From the NCBI RefSeq assembly GCF_904848165.1, contig NZ_LR884459.1, positions 2,232,001 through 2,296,000 of the forward strand: DNA of 64,000 bases, given 5' to 3'. This document shows, piece by piece, positions 19,600-29,911 of the stretch. A model generated the notes under the pieces. The model searched no databases. It was not told where the DNA came from and saw only the letters and a list, made by a program, of their open reading frames with translations. How positions within the stretch are numbered: position 1 is the stretch's first letter; each line of letters begins with the position of its first letter. This DNA is from Psychrobacter arenosus. Lineage in GTDB: Bacteria; Pseudomonadota; Gammaproteobacteria; Pseudomonadales; Moraxellaceae. The position numbers were made by a program, and so were the translations under genes.

Positions 19600-20718
19600 G
19601 TGTTACTTTGGTTATTTGAATGGCTCGGTCAGTATTACACACCTTTTTCAGCAGTGTCCTCTTTGACCCTACGAGCCCTGCTTGCCGTGGTCACAGCGCT
19701 AGCCTTTAGTCTCATATTGGGCGGCCCTGCTATTGCGCATCTGCGTACCTTAAAATATGGTCAGGCTATCCGCGATGATGGTCCGCAGTCGCATTTGGCA
19801 AAGACGGGTACCCCCACGATGGGCGGAATTCTGATTCTAAGCTCAATCGCTGTGGCCACGCTCAGTTGGGCGCGGCTGTCTAACCCTTACATCTGGATTC
19901 TCATCATCGTTATGGTAATCTTTGGTGCCGTAGGGTGGATGGACGATTGGCTAAAGATTAAGTATAAAGACCCCAAAGGCCTATCCGCTAAGAAGAAGTA
20001 TTTTTGGCTGTCCATGGGCGCGCTCTTCGTCGGGGTTTCTTTATATTATATTGCGCTACAACAGCCCAATATGGCCGCCACTTTTGAGATGCAAGACTTG
20101 CTAGTGCCGCTATTTAAAAATTGGGTCATTCCTTTTTCAGCGGTGCCTTTTGGTATTGGGTTTATCATCTTTACCTACTTCGTCATTAATGGCTCCTCAA
20201 ACGCAGTCAACCTAACGGACGGTCTTGATGGCTTAGCCATTTTGCCGGTCGTGTTAGTAGCTGCGGGTCTGGGTGCCTTTGCTTATGTCTCTGGTGATGT
20301 GCGCTTTGCTGATTATTTGCACGTACCGTATATCGCTTACAACTCTGAAGTGACCATCGTTTGTGGCGCTATGATTGGCGCGGGTCTTGGCTTCTTATGG
20401 TTTAACGCGCATCCAGCACAAGTCTTTATGGGCGATGTCGGTGCCTTAGCCTTAGGCGCTATGCTTGGGACTATCGCCGTAATGACCCGCCAAGAGATTG
20501 CTTTCGCTATTATGGGCGGTCTCTTTGTAGCTGAAGCCCTATCCGTGATGATTCAGGTGGGCTCCTATAAACTGCGTAAAAAGCGCGTGTTTAGAATGGC
20601 GCCACTGCACCATCACTTCGAAGAGATTGGTTGGAAAGAAACCCAAGTGGTCGCTAGGTTCTGGATTATTGCGATTGTCTTGGTTGTGTTGGGCTTGATG
20701 ACGTTGAAGCTAAGATAA
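19600..20718 (+). CDS. mraY: Phospho-MurNAc-pentapeptide translocase
   Basis: Ten-span inner-membrane enzyme that makes lipid I from UDP-MurNAc-pentapeptide and undecaprenyl phosphate. The catalytic loops are intact: the aspartate pair in [16 protein letters not shown], the [10 protein letters not shown] loop, [12 protein letters not shown] and the terminal MAPLHHHFE. Length (372) is close to the ~360 norm. The GTG start at 19600 overlaps the AGTAAG end region of murF and has GGGGAG upstream. It is the last gene of the cluster here: murD, ftsW, murG, murC, ddl and ftsQAZ do not follow, an arrangement also known in Acinetobacter. Confidence 0.96.
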   Translation: MLLWLFEWLGQYYTPFSAVSSLTLRALLAVVTALAFSLILGGPAIAHLRTLKYGQAIRDDGPQSHLAKTGTPTMGGILILSSIAVATLSWARLSNPYIWILIIVMVIFGAVGWMDDWLKIKYKDPKGLSAKKKYFWLSMGALFVGVSLYYIALQQPNMAATFEMQDLLVPLFKNWVIPFSAVPFGIGFIIFTYFVINGSSNAVNLTDGLDGLAILPVVLVAAGLGAFAYVSGDVRFADYLHVPYIAYNSEVTIVCGAMIGAGLGFLWFNAHPAQVFMGDVGALALGAMLGTIAVMTRQEIAFAIMGGLFVAEALSVMIQVGSYKLRKKRVFRMAPLHHHFEEIGWKETQVVARFWIIAIVLVVLGLMTLKLR

Positions 20719-20953
20719 GCGACTGCACAAGCTTTTATCAAGCAATACGCAATTCCGCTAGCTTGTGACTTAGTTAGCGAGATAGCAAGGTATCAAGATA
20801 GCGGTAGGTTAAATAGCCATTTGACCTGCCGTTATTTTTTTTATGCTATGCTATTTCTAGCTAATATTGATATTCCTAGGCTTATATTTCAATAAGCGCC
20901 TAATAATTTTGTTAATTCCTTGCATCTTTTGCCCACCCGAATAAGAGTCTGCC

Positions 20954-21970
20954 GTGTCACCATCTCCTGTTTCTGAGTCTGCTCATACCTTTGCTATCCC
21001 TGATTTTATTTGTCCGCTATGCCAGTCTCCTTTGCAATTGGACGCCAAGAGTTGGACGTGTGATGCCAGTCAGCAAGCGTCCCTGATGGCGGATGGCAAA
21101 ACCCCTGCTAAGCTCAGCCACCATAGCTTCGATGTGGCGCGGCAAGGCTATGTTAATCTGCTACCAGTGCAACAAAAAAAGTCCAAAGCCCCCGGCGATA
21201 GCCCAGAGTCTATAGCGGCAAGACAGCGGTTTTTGGCAGCAGGACACTACGCCCCTTTGCAGACCTTAATTGGTGAGCAATTGGCGCGATTGGCTATAGA
21301 AGAATCGGTAGAAGAAACAGTAGAAAGCAAAACGGGGCAGTGTTGGGCGGATATCGGTAGTGGGGAAGGGTACTACACGTTGGCAATGCGCGAGGCTCTA
21401 GTCAAACAAGGCATTGATAGCTTAATTGCGGTAGATATCAGTAAGCCTGCGGTGGTCACGTTGGCTAAGGCAAGTAAAGCTGCGGGGGTGTTATGGCAAC
21501 AAGCCACCGTGCAAGCAGCAGCGAGCATACCCTGTCCAATATATCCCTTAGTCGCCAGTGCAGCGCATTTGCCGCTAGCGCCGGGCAGTCTTACAGGCAT
21601 TAGCACTATCTTTAGCCCTATTCTGCCGGAAGTGTTTGCGCAGATGCTACAACCTGGCGGTTGGCTAGTAATTGCCAAACCGGATGTGGGCCATTTGGCC
21701 TCGGTACGTGAAGCCTTGTTTGACTCAGTTCGTGAGCACGATTCTGATAAATTTCTCACGCAATTAGAGCCTTATTTTACCCAGCACGCCGTCTTATCTT
21801 GCAATCAAGAGTTGCAGCTTAATCAAGCAGACTTGACCGATTTACTCACCATGACCCCTTATGCTTACCGCGCGCAGCCTGCTAAACGGGACGCTTTATT
21901 AACGTCTGCTAATGAGAATGAATTTAAAACGGAAGCTAAGTTTGTGGTTTACATTCTGCGTAAGCGCTAA
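20954..21970 (+). CDS. rlmA: 23S rRNA (guanine-N1)-methyltransferase, RlmA-like
   Basis: A 338-residue SAM-dependent methyltransferase of the RlmA family, which N1-methylates a guanine in helix 35 of 23S rRNA (G745 in E. coli). The N-terminal zinc finger has Cys20, Cys23, Cys36 and a following His in SHHSFDVARQGYVNLL; the family's PGDSPESIAARQRFLAAGHY block follows. The SAM motif is WADIGSGEGYYTLAM. A short Glu/Val insertion before the SAM motif makes it longer than E. coli RlmA (269). It uses a GTG start with weak ribosome binding site. It is separated from mraY by 235 bases, so probably has its own promoter, and it ends at a shared terminator with cls. Confidence 0.85.
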   Translation: MSPSPVSESAHTFAIPDFICPLCQSPLQLDAKSWTCDASQQASLMADGKTPAKLSHHSFDVARQGYVNLLPVQQKKSKAPGDSPESIAARQRFLAAGHYAPLQTLIGEQLARLAIEESVEETVESKTGQCWADIGSGEGYYTLAMREALVKQGIDSLIAVDISKPAVVTLAKASKAAGVLWQQATVQAAASIPCPIYPLVASAAHLPLAPGSLTGISTIFSPILPEVFAQMLQPGGWLVIAKPDVGHLASVREALFDSVREHDSDKFLTQLEPYFTQHAVLSCNQELQLNQADLTDLLTMTPYAYRAQPAKRDALLTSANENEFKTEAKFVVYILRKR

Positions 21971-21994
21971 GTCAGTTTTCTCTATTCGCTAACC

Positions 21995-22034
21995 AAAAAA
22001 ACGCTGAGTCCATTTATGATTCAGCGTTTTTTTA
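21995..22034. terminator. Bidirectional terminator between rlmA and cls
   Basis: AAAAAAACGCTGA / TCAGCGTTTTTTT stem with a T-run on each strand, placed between two convergent genes. Confidence 0.88.
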
Positions 22035-22075
22035 CCTAATAGTTTTCACTATTACCCATATTTTTCACCCTTATC

Positions 22076-23578
22076 CTATAAAACAGGGCCAATCGTAGCG
22101 ACCACATTATTCCAAATGCGTCTCGGTAAGCGCCACGCTTGGACATCCGCTTTGGTCACCGCATCTGAGTCGCTGATATAGTCATATTGGCGCTCGATAA
22201 TATCAGCGGTTAAGGCCGCATCACTCAATACGATATTGTTTTCATAGTTCAAATCAAAGCTGCGCAAGTCTAAATTGGTGGACCCGACTAAGCTAATCTG
22301 ACCGTCGACGGTTAAGGTCTTGGCATGCAGTAAGCCGCCTTTAAACTCATAAATTTTCACACCTGCTTCTAACAGTTCCCAATAATAGCTATGACTGGTA
22401 GCGGCCACGACGAAAGAATCGTTCTTTTTTGGAAAAATCATAATGACTTCGACCCCGCGATAGGCGGTTGCACATAGCGCGCTAATCAAGGAGTAATCGG
22501 GGACGAAGTAGGGTGTGGAAATAATCAGTTGCTGCTGCGCCTGAGTAATGAGTGTGGTGAGAAATTGCGGGGTGGCTGCACGGCGCTGGGTAGGGCCATC
22601 TGCAAATACTTGGGCGGCAAATCCTGCTGTGGTGTCCTGGTTTAGCCCACCCTTCGCTACCGTAGGATAGCTAAAAGCGGCTAGGGGCGTGTCTGGATTG
22701 GCCATCAGCCAGTCGCTAGCAAAGAGCATCTGTTTTTGCGCAACGATAGGTCCTTCAAAGCGCACCATAATATCGACCCAAGGGGCATACTTAGGCTTCA
22801 CTCGAAACTCTGGGTCAGCGCAGTTTTGACTGCCACAATAAGTAATTGTGCCATCGATAACCGTAATCTTGCGGTGATTACGCAGGTCGATACGGCTGGT
22901 CAGCAGCACTTTAAAGATATTATGAAAGGGTAGGGCGATCCCGAGTTGCACGCCCGCGTCCTTCATCTCTTGCCATAGCGGGGAGCTGAGCAGCTTACGC
23001 GAGCCCATAGCATCGACCATCGCCCGACAAGTGACCCCACGATGTGCTGCGCGAATCAAAGCTTTAGCCGTATTAATGCTGGTCTCATCGCTGAGCCAAA
23101 TATAGTACATCACATGGATATGATCGGTCGCGGCGTCAAAGTCCGCAATCATGCGCGCCCTTGCCGTCTGGGCGTCCGGCATTAATTCAGCGCGATTGCC
23201 TGTTGTGGTATTAAAGCCGGTGACCGCCGCCCCGTAAGCAAACGCGGGCTGGTATTCCGTCGCTATATGGTGTTTGAAGGTCTGTGCATCGCCCAAGACT
23301 TCAGGGTGACGCTTATGCAGCTCCTTAATCGTTGCTCGGTGCTCCCGAGTAATCTCACGCCCTAAATGCACCTCGCCGAACATCCAATACACCACGACGC
23401 CGAAATAGGGCAAGGCCAACACCACCACAAACCACGCTAGCCGAGCAGACGAGGTCAGGTCATAGCGCGCTAAAATCCGCAAAGTGATGAGCACCAACAA
23501 GAGGAAATGCACGGTGAGTAAGATATCGCTAATGGTGATATCTAATATCCTTAAATCATTGACAGTGCTAGGGTTCAT
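22076..23578 (-). CDS. cls: Cardiolipin synthase (phospholipase D superfamily)
   Basis: Membrane enzyme condensing two phosphatidylglycerols into cardiolipin. Two N-terminal membrane segments (about residues 17-37 and 48-68) are followed by two PLD catalytic HKD motifs: HRKITVIDG near residue 235 and HAKTLTVDG at residue 418, each with the downstream G-S and N (CGSQNCADPEF, VGSTNLDLRSFDLNYE). The length of 500 fits ClsA-type enzymes (~480). No partner gene is fused; the next gene on this strand ends 130 bases upstream. Subtype (ClsA rather than ClsB/C) is likely from the two N-terminal spans. Confidence 0.93.
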   Translation of the reverse strand: MNPSTVNDLRILDITISDILLTVHFLLLVLITLRILARYDLTSSARLAWFVVVLALPYFGVVVYWMFGEVHLGREITREHRATIKELHKRHPEVLGDAQTFKHHIATEYQPAFAYGAAVTGFNTTTGNRAELMPDAQTARARMIADFDAATDHIHVMYYIWLSDETSINTAKALIRAAHRGVTCRAMVDAMGSRKLLSSPLWQEMKDAGVQLGIALPFHNIFKVLLTSRIDLRNHRKITVIDGTITYCGSQNCADPEFRVKPKYAPWVDIMVRFEGPIVAQKQMLFASDWLMANPDTPLAAFSYPTVAKGGLNQDTTAGFAAQVFADGPTQRRAATPQFLTTLITQAQQQLIISTPYFVPDYSLISALCATAYRGVEVIMIFPKKNDSFVVAATSHSYYWELLEAGVKIYEFKGGLLHAKTLTVDGQISLVGSTNLDLRSFDLNYENNIVLSDAALTADIIERQYDYISDSDAVTKADVQAWRLPRRIWNNVVATIGPVL

Positions 23579-23708
23579 AGCGAAGAGTAATCCTATTGGC
23601 GCAGGGTTATAAGCGGGGTTATCAGCAGAATTGTTTCACCAGTCATAGAGCTTCGCGCTAAGCTAACAGATGACCACTGGCAAATAAACGCGCCTAAAAA
23701 GTAAAAAT

Positions 23709-25043
23709 CTAGACGGGTGTAGCGCTCAGTTTACGCTGTTGATAGCGGCTATAATAATAGATGGCCAGACCTGGGATATAGAGCAGCAATGATAGCAGTA
23801 AGTTATCGAGTCCTGCGGCGTAAATGAGCCAAATGCCATAAACGCTAGCCCCTAAGCCGACCGCTTTAATTCCCCAACCTGTCTTTTCTCGGAAAGCGAC
23901 TTTGACCAAATAAGCCCCCACCAAAAAATAAGGAATCAGAATCATAGAGGTGGAAATGAGCACCAAAGTAGTATAACCCTTGCCGGTCCATAGAATCATC
24001 AGCAGACAAAATTGTACGGTCAAGCTGGTGAGTATCAAAGAAGTATAAGGAGTATCTTGGGCATTTTTTTTGGCAAATATACGCGGGAAAGCGTGATACT
24101 GGGCCGCCGTATAAGGGACTTCTGCAGAATAAAGAATCCAACTTAAATAAGAGGCCAGTACAGAGACAATCAGCCCTAAGCTGATGACCCATTTGCCTAC
24201 TGGGCCGATCATCTGCGCCATTAATCCGGCCATAGAAGGATTGGTCAGTCCCGCTACGTCCACTCTACTCATCACCCCCAAAGACAGCAAGGTGATGGCG
24301 ATATAAAGTACTAAAGCACAAATGACCCCTATGTAAGTAGCGCGACCAATATCTGCCCGCCGTTTGGCGCGCCCTGATAAAACCACGGCCCCTTCTATAC
24401 CCGTAAATACCCAGAGAGTAATCAACATAGTGCCTTTGACTTGCTCTATAAAAGGAGTGGCTAACGTGGTGCCGGCACGATCGGCATTAAAAGTGGGTAA
24501 ATCAAAAGCATAGTACGCAAAGACTATAAAGGCCAATAGCGGTAAGCTTTTGGCCAAGGTAGCAATCAGGTTAATAAAAGCCGCTTGTTTGACCCCGCGC
24601 AGCACCAGGTAGTGCACGGACCATAAAATGATGGACTCGCCAATAAAAGCCCAAACGGTATTGCCTTCGCCAAAAATGACTTGGTTAGGAGTGTCTACAA
24701 AGCTGCCTAACGCAGCAAAAGCGACCACCAAATAGCCTACCACACCGATGGTGGCACACAGCCAATAGCCCCAAGCCGAAAAAAACCCTGCTAAATCACC
24801 AAATCCTTGTCTGGCATAAGTATAAATCCCGCCATCTAGCTCAGGCTTGAGTCGGGATAGGTGTAAAAAACAACCAGCTAAAAATAAAATCCCAATGCCG
24901 GTAATTACCCAGGCCGTCAAGATGGCGTTCACCCCCGCCACCTCTGCCATGTTTTGTGGCAAGCTAAAAATTCCCGCACCAACCATTGAGCTAAATACAA
25001 TGGCAGTCAGCATGACTAAGCCAATTTTTTGTCCATTTTGCAT
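23709..25043 (-). CDS. Basic amino acid/polyamine antiporter, APC superfamily (ArcD-like)
   Basis: A 444-residue, twelve-span permease. The first span carries the APC motif SSMVGAGIFSLPQNM, and KPELDGGIYTYARQGFGD plus LVLRGVKQAAFIN match the arginine/ornithine antiporter subfamily (TIGR00905) better than general amino acid permeases. It starts 10 bases after the stop of the homocysteine methyltransferase gene, so the pair is an operon. That context would suggest uptake of S-methylmethionine, as for E. coli mmuP-mmuM, while the sequence suggests a basic amino acid antiporter; the substrate is therefore open. No arginine deiminase genes are near. Confidence 0.85.
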   Translation of the reverse strand: MQNGQKIGLVMLTAIVFSSMVGAGIFSLPQNMAEVAGVNAILTAWVITGIGILFLAGCFLHLSRLKPELDGGIYTYARQGFGDLAGFFSAWGYWLCATIGVVGYLVVAFAALGSFVDTPNQVIFGEGNTVWAFIGESIILWSVHYLVLRGVKQAAFINLIATLAKSLPLLAFIVFAYYAFDLPTFNADRAGTTLATPFIEQVKGTMLITLWVFTGIEGAVVLSGRAKRRADIGRATYIGVICALVLYIAITLLSLGVMSRVDVAGLTNPSMAGLMAQMIGPVGKWVISLGLIVSVLASYLSWILYSAEVPYTAAQYHAFPRIFAKKNAQDTPYTSLILTSLTVQFCLLMILWTGKGYTTLVLISTSMILIPYFLVGAYLVKVAFREKTGWGIKAVGLGASVYGIWLIYAAGLDNLLLSLLLYIPGLAIYYYSRYQQRKLSATPV

Positions 25044-25053
25044 GGCAGCATCT

Positions 25054-25980
25054 CTATTTTTGCGTGGTCTGATGGAAGTTTTGGCTTAAAACTTGGATAT
25101 GCTCTGCGCCAATACCGCAGCAGCCACCAATGACAGAGGCACCTATGGTTTGCCATTTTTGCGCCCAGGTCAAATAAGCGGGCGGCGTCAAATCGCTACG
25201 GACCTCATCCAGACCGTCATTGGCAGTAGCGTCTTTAGTTTGTGGTGCAAAAGCATTGGCATAAGCGCCTAGCTTAATATGCTCGGCTTGGTTGTTTTTG
25301 AGGGTGGTTTGCGCCACTTGTAAAGCTTGCGCGATGACCTCCGGTTGGCAGCAATTAAACAGGATACAGCTGACGTTCAACGCTACCAAGCGCTCGACTG
25401 CCGCTTGCACGGTCTCACCTGATCTTAAGCGCGGGACGTCGAGCGCCTCGCTGTCCTCTAAGGTAAAAGCCACCCAAAGAGGTTTGTGGGCCTCATCCAA
25501 TTGCGCTAACAGCTTATGAATGGCCACGGCCTCCGCTATCAGACTTTGGGTTTCAGCCAACCAAAAGTCCACATAAGGCGCCAAGCCTTTGATTAAAGGC
25601 GTGGCTATGACTTCTACGCGCTCAGGGTCAAACAGGTCAGCGCGATAAGAGCCAAATAACGGTGGTATAGAGCCTGCAACTTGAGTGTCACTGTCTTCTA
25701 ATTCGACCGCTTGACGCGCCATCTTGCCAGCAGTGGCGGCCAAGGCTTGCCCTTGTGCTGTGAAACGGGCCTCACCAATATGAAAAGGCACCAAAGCATA
25801 GCTGTTGGTAGTGATGACTTGTGCGCCACTTTGTATAAAATCACGATGGACGGCGCAGACGATTTCTGGTGTTTCCATTAAGGACAGTGCTGACCACTCC
25901 GGTTGACGAAAAGGCGCACCGTGCTTTTCTAACTCACGGCTCATGCCGCCATCTAAAATAGTGACTGCTGGAATTGACAT
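25054..25980 (-). CDS. Homocysteine S-methyltransferase family protein (MmuM-like)
   Basis: A 308-residue cytosolic zinc enzyme that would move a methyl group from S-methylmethionine or a betaine to homocysteine, giving methionine. It begins ILDGGMSRELEKHGA, the N-terminal signature; the zinc cysteines are in ILFNCCQPEVI and in the paired GGCCGIG near the C-terminus. AAGGA lies at good spacing before the ATG. Its length suits stand-alone MmuM, not MetH or BhmT. It is first in an operon with the APC permease; a decayed transporter fragment and katA lie upstream. Confidence 0.88.
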   Translation of the reverse strand: MSIPAVTILDGGMSRELEKHGAPFRQPEWSALSLMETPEIVCAVHRDFIQSGAQVITTNSYALVPFHIGEARFTAQGQALAATAGKMARQAVELEDSDTQVAGSIPPLFGSYRADLFDPERVEVIATPLIKGLAPYVDFWLAETQSLIAEAVAIHKLLAQLDEAHKPLWVAFTLEDSEALDVPRLRSGETVQAAVERLVALNVSCILFNCCQPEVIAQALQVAQTTLKNNQAEHIKLGAYANAFAPQTKDATANDGLDEVRSDLTPPAYLTWAQKWQTIGASVIGGCCGIGAEHIQVLSQNFHQTTQK

Positions 25981-26134
25981 AAAAAATCCTTTTATATTGA
26001 GTTTTATTTATAAACGTAGCGTGGAGGGGTGGGCTATTAAAATCATAATAGGCCCTAGGACAGTAGGGAATGGCACCCCGCACGAGCAGCTACTGTGCTT
26101 GCTAGGTGATGGTGATGTTATAGGATAGTCTGGG

Positions 26135-26248
26135 TTAGGATGGCGGCTGACTGGGCTGAGAAAAGGGTACTATTTTGTCAAAGATTAGAGTAAATACAAA
26201 GGTATAAACCAAAAAAAATAGTAATAAGGCGACTTCCATAGTAAAGGC
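26135..26248 (-). pseudogene. 3' remnant of a PACE-family efflux gene
   Basis: On the minus strand these bases translate to FTMEVALLLFFLVYTF, then VFTLIFDKIV, and stop at 26135. This is nearly the same peptide as the last membrane span of the intact PACE protein at 30128 (FVMEAALLLFFLIYTF, VFTLVFDKIF). A stop codon (TAG, 26249-26251) sits immediately upstream in frame, where the intact protein has W-E, and no further similarity was seen upstream. It is therefore a decayed fragment, in the same orientation as the intact gene 3.9 kb away. Confidence 0.75.
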
Positions 26249-26295
26249 CTAGCAAATACCCACCCCATCTCAACACTTATCTATAATAATACCCA

Positions 26296-26332
26296 TCAAA
26301 AACACCGCTTTAGCATGACCAAAGCGGTGTCT
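26296..26332 (-). terminator. Terminator of katA
   Basis: ACACCGCTTT / AAAGCGGTGT stem with a 9-nt loop followed by a T-run on the minus strand, about 65 bases after the katA stop. Confidence 0.85.
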
Positions 26333-26395
26333 GTAGTTAGCTTACTGTACCTTATACTTACCAGTATTCAAGAGAGGATTGTCTCCTAAATAGCC

Positions 26396-27916
26396 TTATA
26401 GAAAACTCGGTAAATGGCGTGCAGGGTCGGTCTCGCGAGCGGCGAGCGCATCCGCTACCGTCATACCCAAAGCTTTGGCCACGCCTTCACCATACGCCGG
26501 ATCACACTGGTGGCAATGACGAATGTGGCGGTACTTAATAAACTCTAAAGCATCGCCCATGGCGCGAGCGGTGTTAGCAAACAATACTTGTTGCTGCTCG
26601 GCGCTCATCAACTGAAACAAAGCTCGCGGTTGGCTAAAGTAGTCACTATCGTCCTCACGGAAGCTGTAGTGCTGCGCTGAGCCATCGATCTGCAAAGGCG
26701 GCTCGGCATACTGCGGTTGTTCTTGCCACTGGCTAAAGCTGTTAGGCTCATAATGTGGACGACCGCCGTAGTTAGTATCCGTACGGCCCAAGCCATCGCG
26801 CTGGTTGCTCATGACAGGGCAGCGGGGCTGATTTACCGGAATTTGGTTGCGGTTCACCCCCAAACGGTAGCGCTCAGCATCGGCGTAGCTGAACAGACGA
26901 GCTTGTAGCATACGGTCTGGCGAGGCGCTGATACCCGGCACTAAATTGCTCGGCGCAAACGCGGCCTGCTCGACATCTAAGAAATAGTTGTCTGAGTTAC
27001 GATTGAGCTCAAACTCGCCCACTTCGATGAGCGGATAGTCACCTTTTGGCCAAACTTTGGTTAAATCAAACGGGTGATAGGGAACTTTGTCTGCATCGGT
27101 CTCTGGCATGACCTGCACATACATGGTCCACTTAGGATAGTTCCCTTGTTCGATAGCCCCAAACAAGTCGTTTTGATGGCTTTCACGATCGCCACCGATG
27201 ATAGCTTCGGCCTCGGCGTCCGTTAGGTTTTTGATGCCTTGCTGCGTGCGAAAATGGAACTTCACCCAGAAGCGCTCGTTAGCCGCATTGATAAAGCTAT
27301 AAGTGTGCGACCCAAAGCCGTGCATGTGGCAGTAGGATGCTGGGATACCGCGGTCACTCATGACGATAGTGACTTGATGAAAAGCTTCAGGCAATAGCGT
27401 CCAAAAGTCCCAGTTATTCGTTGCTGAGCGCATATTGGTACGCGGGTCACGTTTGACCGCTTTATTCAAATCGGGGAATTTACGGGGGTCACGCAAGAAG
27501 AATACGGGGGTGTTATTGCCCACCATGTCCCAATTGCCTTCTTCGGTATAGAATTTCAAGGCGAAGCCACGAATGTCTCGTTCAGCATCGGCGGCACCGC
27601 GTTCACCCGCGACGGTACTGAAGCGCGCGAACATTTCAGTTTGTTTGCCCACAGTGTCAAAAATTTTGGCTCGGGTGTAGCGGGTAATGTCATTAGTGAC
27701 GGTGAAGGTACCGAAAGCTCCCGAACCTTTGGCGTGCATACGGCGCTCAGGGATGACTTCGCGGTTAAAGTCAGCGAGCTTTTCATTCAGCCAGAGGTCT
27801 TGTGCCAGCAAGGGTCCGCGGGGTCCTGCAGTCAGGCTGTCTTGGTTATCAGCGACTGGGGCTCCATTGCTCATGGTTAGGTCGGTGGGGGCATAAGGGC
27901 ATTTTTTATCGGTCAT
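26396..27916 (-). CDS. katA: Catalase, heme-dependent, small subunit type
   Basis: Monofunctional heme catalase breaking down hydrogen peroxide, 506 residues from the ATG at 27916, which has GAGG eight bases upstream; the GTG four codons earlier is less likely. The distal histidine is in [13 protein letters not shown], the asparagine region in the [11 protein letters not shown] block, and the proximal heme ligand tyrosine in [14 protein letters not shown]. Length and lack of a C-terminal flavodoxin-like domain put it in the small-subunit clade. No OxyR gene or clear OxyR site was recognised nearby. It has its own terminator. Confidence 0.96.
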   Translation of the reverse strand: MTDKKCPYAPTDLTMSNGAPVADNQDSLTAGPRGPLLAQDLWLNEKLADFNREVIPERRMHAKGSGAFGTFTVTNDITRYTRAKIFDTVGKQTEMFARFSTVAGERGAADAERDIRGFALKFYTEEGNWDMVGNNTPVFFLRDPRKFPDLNKAVKRDPRTNMRSATNNWDFWTLLPEAFHQVTIVMSDRGIPASYCHMHGFGSHTYSFINAANERFWVKFHFRTQQGIKNLTDAEAEAIIGGDRESHQNDLFGAIEQGNYPKWTMYVQVMPETDADKVPYHPFDLTKVWPKGDYPLIEVGEFELNRNSDNYFLDVEQAAFAPSNLVPGISASPDRMLQARLFSYADAERYRLGVNRNQIPVNQPRCPVMSNQRDGLGRTDTNYGGRPHYEPNSFSQWQEQPQYAEPPLQIDGSAQHYSFREDDSDYFSQPRALFQLMSAEQQQVLFANTARAMGDALEFIKYRHIRHCHQCDPAYGEGVAKALGMTVADALAARETDPARHLPSFL

Positions 27917-28258
27917 AGTGGTCCTCACTTAGCAATGAGTCAGAAAGGCAACCTCTCGACTCTAATAAAGGCAAACATCCATTTGAGTATGCCGGTTTAA
28001 TAGACCCATTACACCCCATTTAGAAATATTTGTAAAACAAATTAACCATATGAAATAGTTTGGTTTTTTAGAACTATGATGGCTTATAAAGCTTGACGAC
28101 AAAAAAGCTCTTAGAAGGGATGAGGCGACGCTAATATAGCGGCTCATAGATAGGCTGGGCGAGGGGTTTAGGGGCCGTATAGGTGTTGGTTCAATATAAA
28201 TTCGCTCAGTAAGGCTTTACCGTTATAATCATGGTTCATTAGCCATAAAGGCAATACT
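27917..28258. other. Noncoding region between divergent katA and the AlbA_2 gene
   Basis: 340 bases that must hold both promoters. A short minus-strand frame here has no ribosome binding site or recognisable similarity. No repeat was seen. Confidence 0.4.
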
Positions 28259-29911
28259 ATGTCTGACTATCATAAAGCCCTCGTTCTAGAGCTTATCCAA
28301 CAACCTAGCGAATTAGAGTGGCTAGAGTTTAAGCGTAACTTCCATAGCTCAGAGGAAATCGGCGAGAGAATTTCTGCGTTGGCCAATAGCGCATGCTTAT
28401 TAGAAAAGAAATATGGTTACTTGGTTTTTGGCATAGTAGACGGAACCCATGACATTGTAGGGACTAGCTTTACACCTAAACAGCACAAAGCTAAAGGTAA
28501 CGAAGACCTAGAGCATTGGCTAGTTACTCGTCTTAGCCCAAAGATACATTTTACGATTCATGAATTCCAAATTAATGGTAAGAACATCGCTTTGTTTGAA
28601 ATTCCAGCAGCTACGACCACACCTGTAAGCTTTTTACATGAAGCTTATATTCGTATTGGTAGCCTAACTAAACCACTAAAGCATCATCCTGAACTTGCTC
28701 GCAAGTTATGGCAAAGTAGTGCTGAGGATTGGAGTGCAGAGATTTGTCACGAGGCTACTGTAGCGGACCTCGACCCTGCTGCTATTAGCAGGGCTAGAAA
28801 AGTCTTTGCGGATAAAAACAAACGTCTCGCAGATGAGGTCAAAGAATGGAATGACATAACTTTTTTGAATAAGGCGAAAATAACTATTAGCGGGCAGATT
28901 ACTCATACGGCTATTATTCTTTTAGGATTACCAGAATCTAGCCATTTTATTAGCCCCGCTCAAGCTCGTATTACTTGGATATTACGCGGCGTCGATAATT
29001 TCGAAAAAGATTATCAACATTTTGAGCCACCTTTTTTGCTGGCTGTTGATGATGTATATCAAAAAATCCGCAATCTAAACTATCGATATCTACCCTTTGG
29101 AACGCTCTTTCCTGAAGAAATTCAGCAGTATGATCCTTACATTATCCGTGAGGCTCTTAGTAACGCTATAGGCCACCAAGATTATCGTTTAGGTGGTGGC
29201 ATTACTGTGGTAGAAAAAGAAGATTCAACTCTAGTCTTTCAAAACTTAGGTGAGTTTCTGCCGAAGACTATTGAAAATGTGCTGTTACGTGATGCCCCTG
29301 AACCAAAATATCGCAATCCTTTTTTAGTCAATGCGATGGTCAATCTTAATCTGATGGATACGATAGGCAGTGGTATTAAAAAGATGTACCAAATCCAACG
29401 TAATCGCTATTTTCCTTTACCTGATTACGAACTCTCTCCTGACAAAGTATTGGTGAAATTTACAGGCAAAGTTTTGGATCAAGATTATGCCAAGCAATTA
29501 GCACAGGTACATGACCTATCGCTACATGACCTTATCGCCTTAGATAAAGTGCAAAAGGAAAAACTTATTAGCGATGAAGAGGCCAATGAGCTACGCAAAA
29601 AAGGCTTGATAGAAGGGCGTAAGCCTAACTATATCGTTGCCGCGAATATTGCTAGGCATACTGAGCAGCAAGCTGAATATATGCTCTTGAAAGGTTTAAA
29701 TGAAGAGTATTATGAGAATGCAGTTTTAGATTTATTAAAACAATTTGGTCAGGCTAGCCGTTCTGATTTTGACAAGTTCTTAGCTAAAAAACTACCCGAT
29801 GTGTTAAGCGATGAACAGAAGTTCCATAAGGTAAAAAACCTACTGCAAAAAATGAAGAAAAGAAACCTCATTTATTTTGAAGATAAGGTTTGGAGGTTAG
29901 TTAACAATTAG
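28259..29911 (+). CDS. Schlafen AlbA_2 domain / HATPase_c_4 protein (chromosomal copy)
   Basis: A 550-residue protein. Residues ~15-130 form the Schlafen-type AlbA_2 nucleic-acid-binding domain (EWLEFKRN, then the GYLVFGI strand). A long linker leads to a RecG-like ATPase domain (HATPase_c_4): N box EALSNAIGHQDY at 298-309 and glycine box DTIGSGIKKMYQI at 367-379. The last ~100 residues look like a winged helix. Proteins of this build are called putative transcriptional regulators or ATP-dependent helicase-like; none has a firmly known role. A paralogue of exactly the same length lies at 46762-48414 in the integrative element. It stands alone here, and a 10-bp tandem repeat begins at its stop codon. 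Confidence 0.85.
   Translation: MSDYHKALVLELIQQPSELEWLEFKRNFHSSEEIGERISALANSACLLEKKYGYLVFGIVDGTHDIVGTSFTPKQHKAKGNEDLEHWLVTRLSPKIHFTIHEFQINGKNIALFEIPAATTTPVSFLHEAYIRIGSLTKPLKHHPELARKLWQSSAEDWSAEICHEATVADLDPAAISRARKVFADKNKRLADEVKEWNDITFLNKAKITISGQITHTAIILLGLPESSHFISPAQARITWILRGVDNFEKDYQHFEPPFLLAVDDVYQKIRNLNYRYLPFGTLFPEEIQQYDPYIIREALSNAIGHQDYRLGGGITVVEKEDSTLVFQNLGEFLPKTIENVLLRDAPEPKYRNPFLVNAMVNLNLMDTIGSGIKKMYQIQRNRYFPLPDYELSPDKVLVKFTGKVLDQDYAKQLAQVHDLSLHDLIALDKVQKEKLISDEEANELRKKGLIEGRKPNYIVAANIARHTEQQAEYMLLKGLNEEYYENAVLDLLKQFGQASRSDFDKFLAKKLPDVLSDEQKFHKVKNLLQKMKKRNLIYFEDKVWRLVNN

Noticed and set aside
23709..25043. Calling the permease mmuP from its neighbour
   Set aside because: The sequence blocks match ArcD-type antiporters better; context alone is not enough.
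27962..28147. 61-codon minus-strand frame upstream of katA
   Set aside because: No ribosome binding site or recognisable similarity, and it lies in the divergent promoter region.
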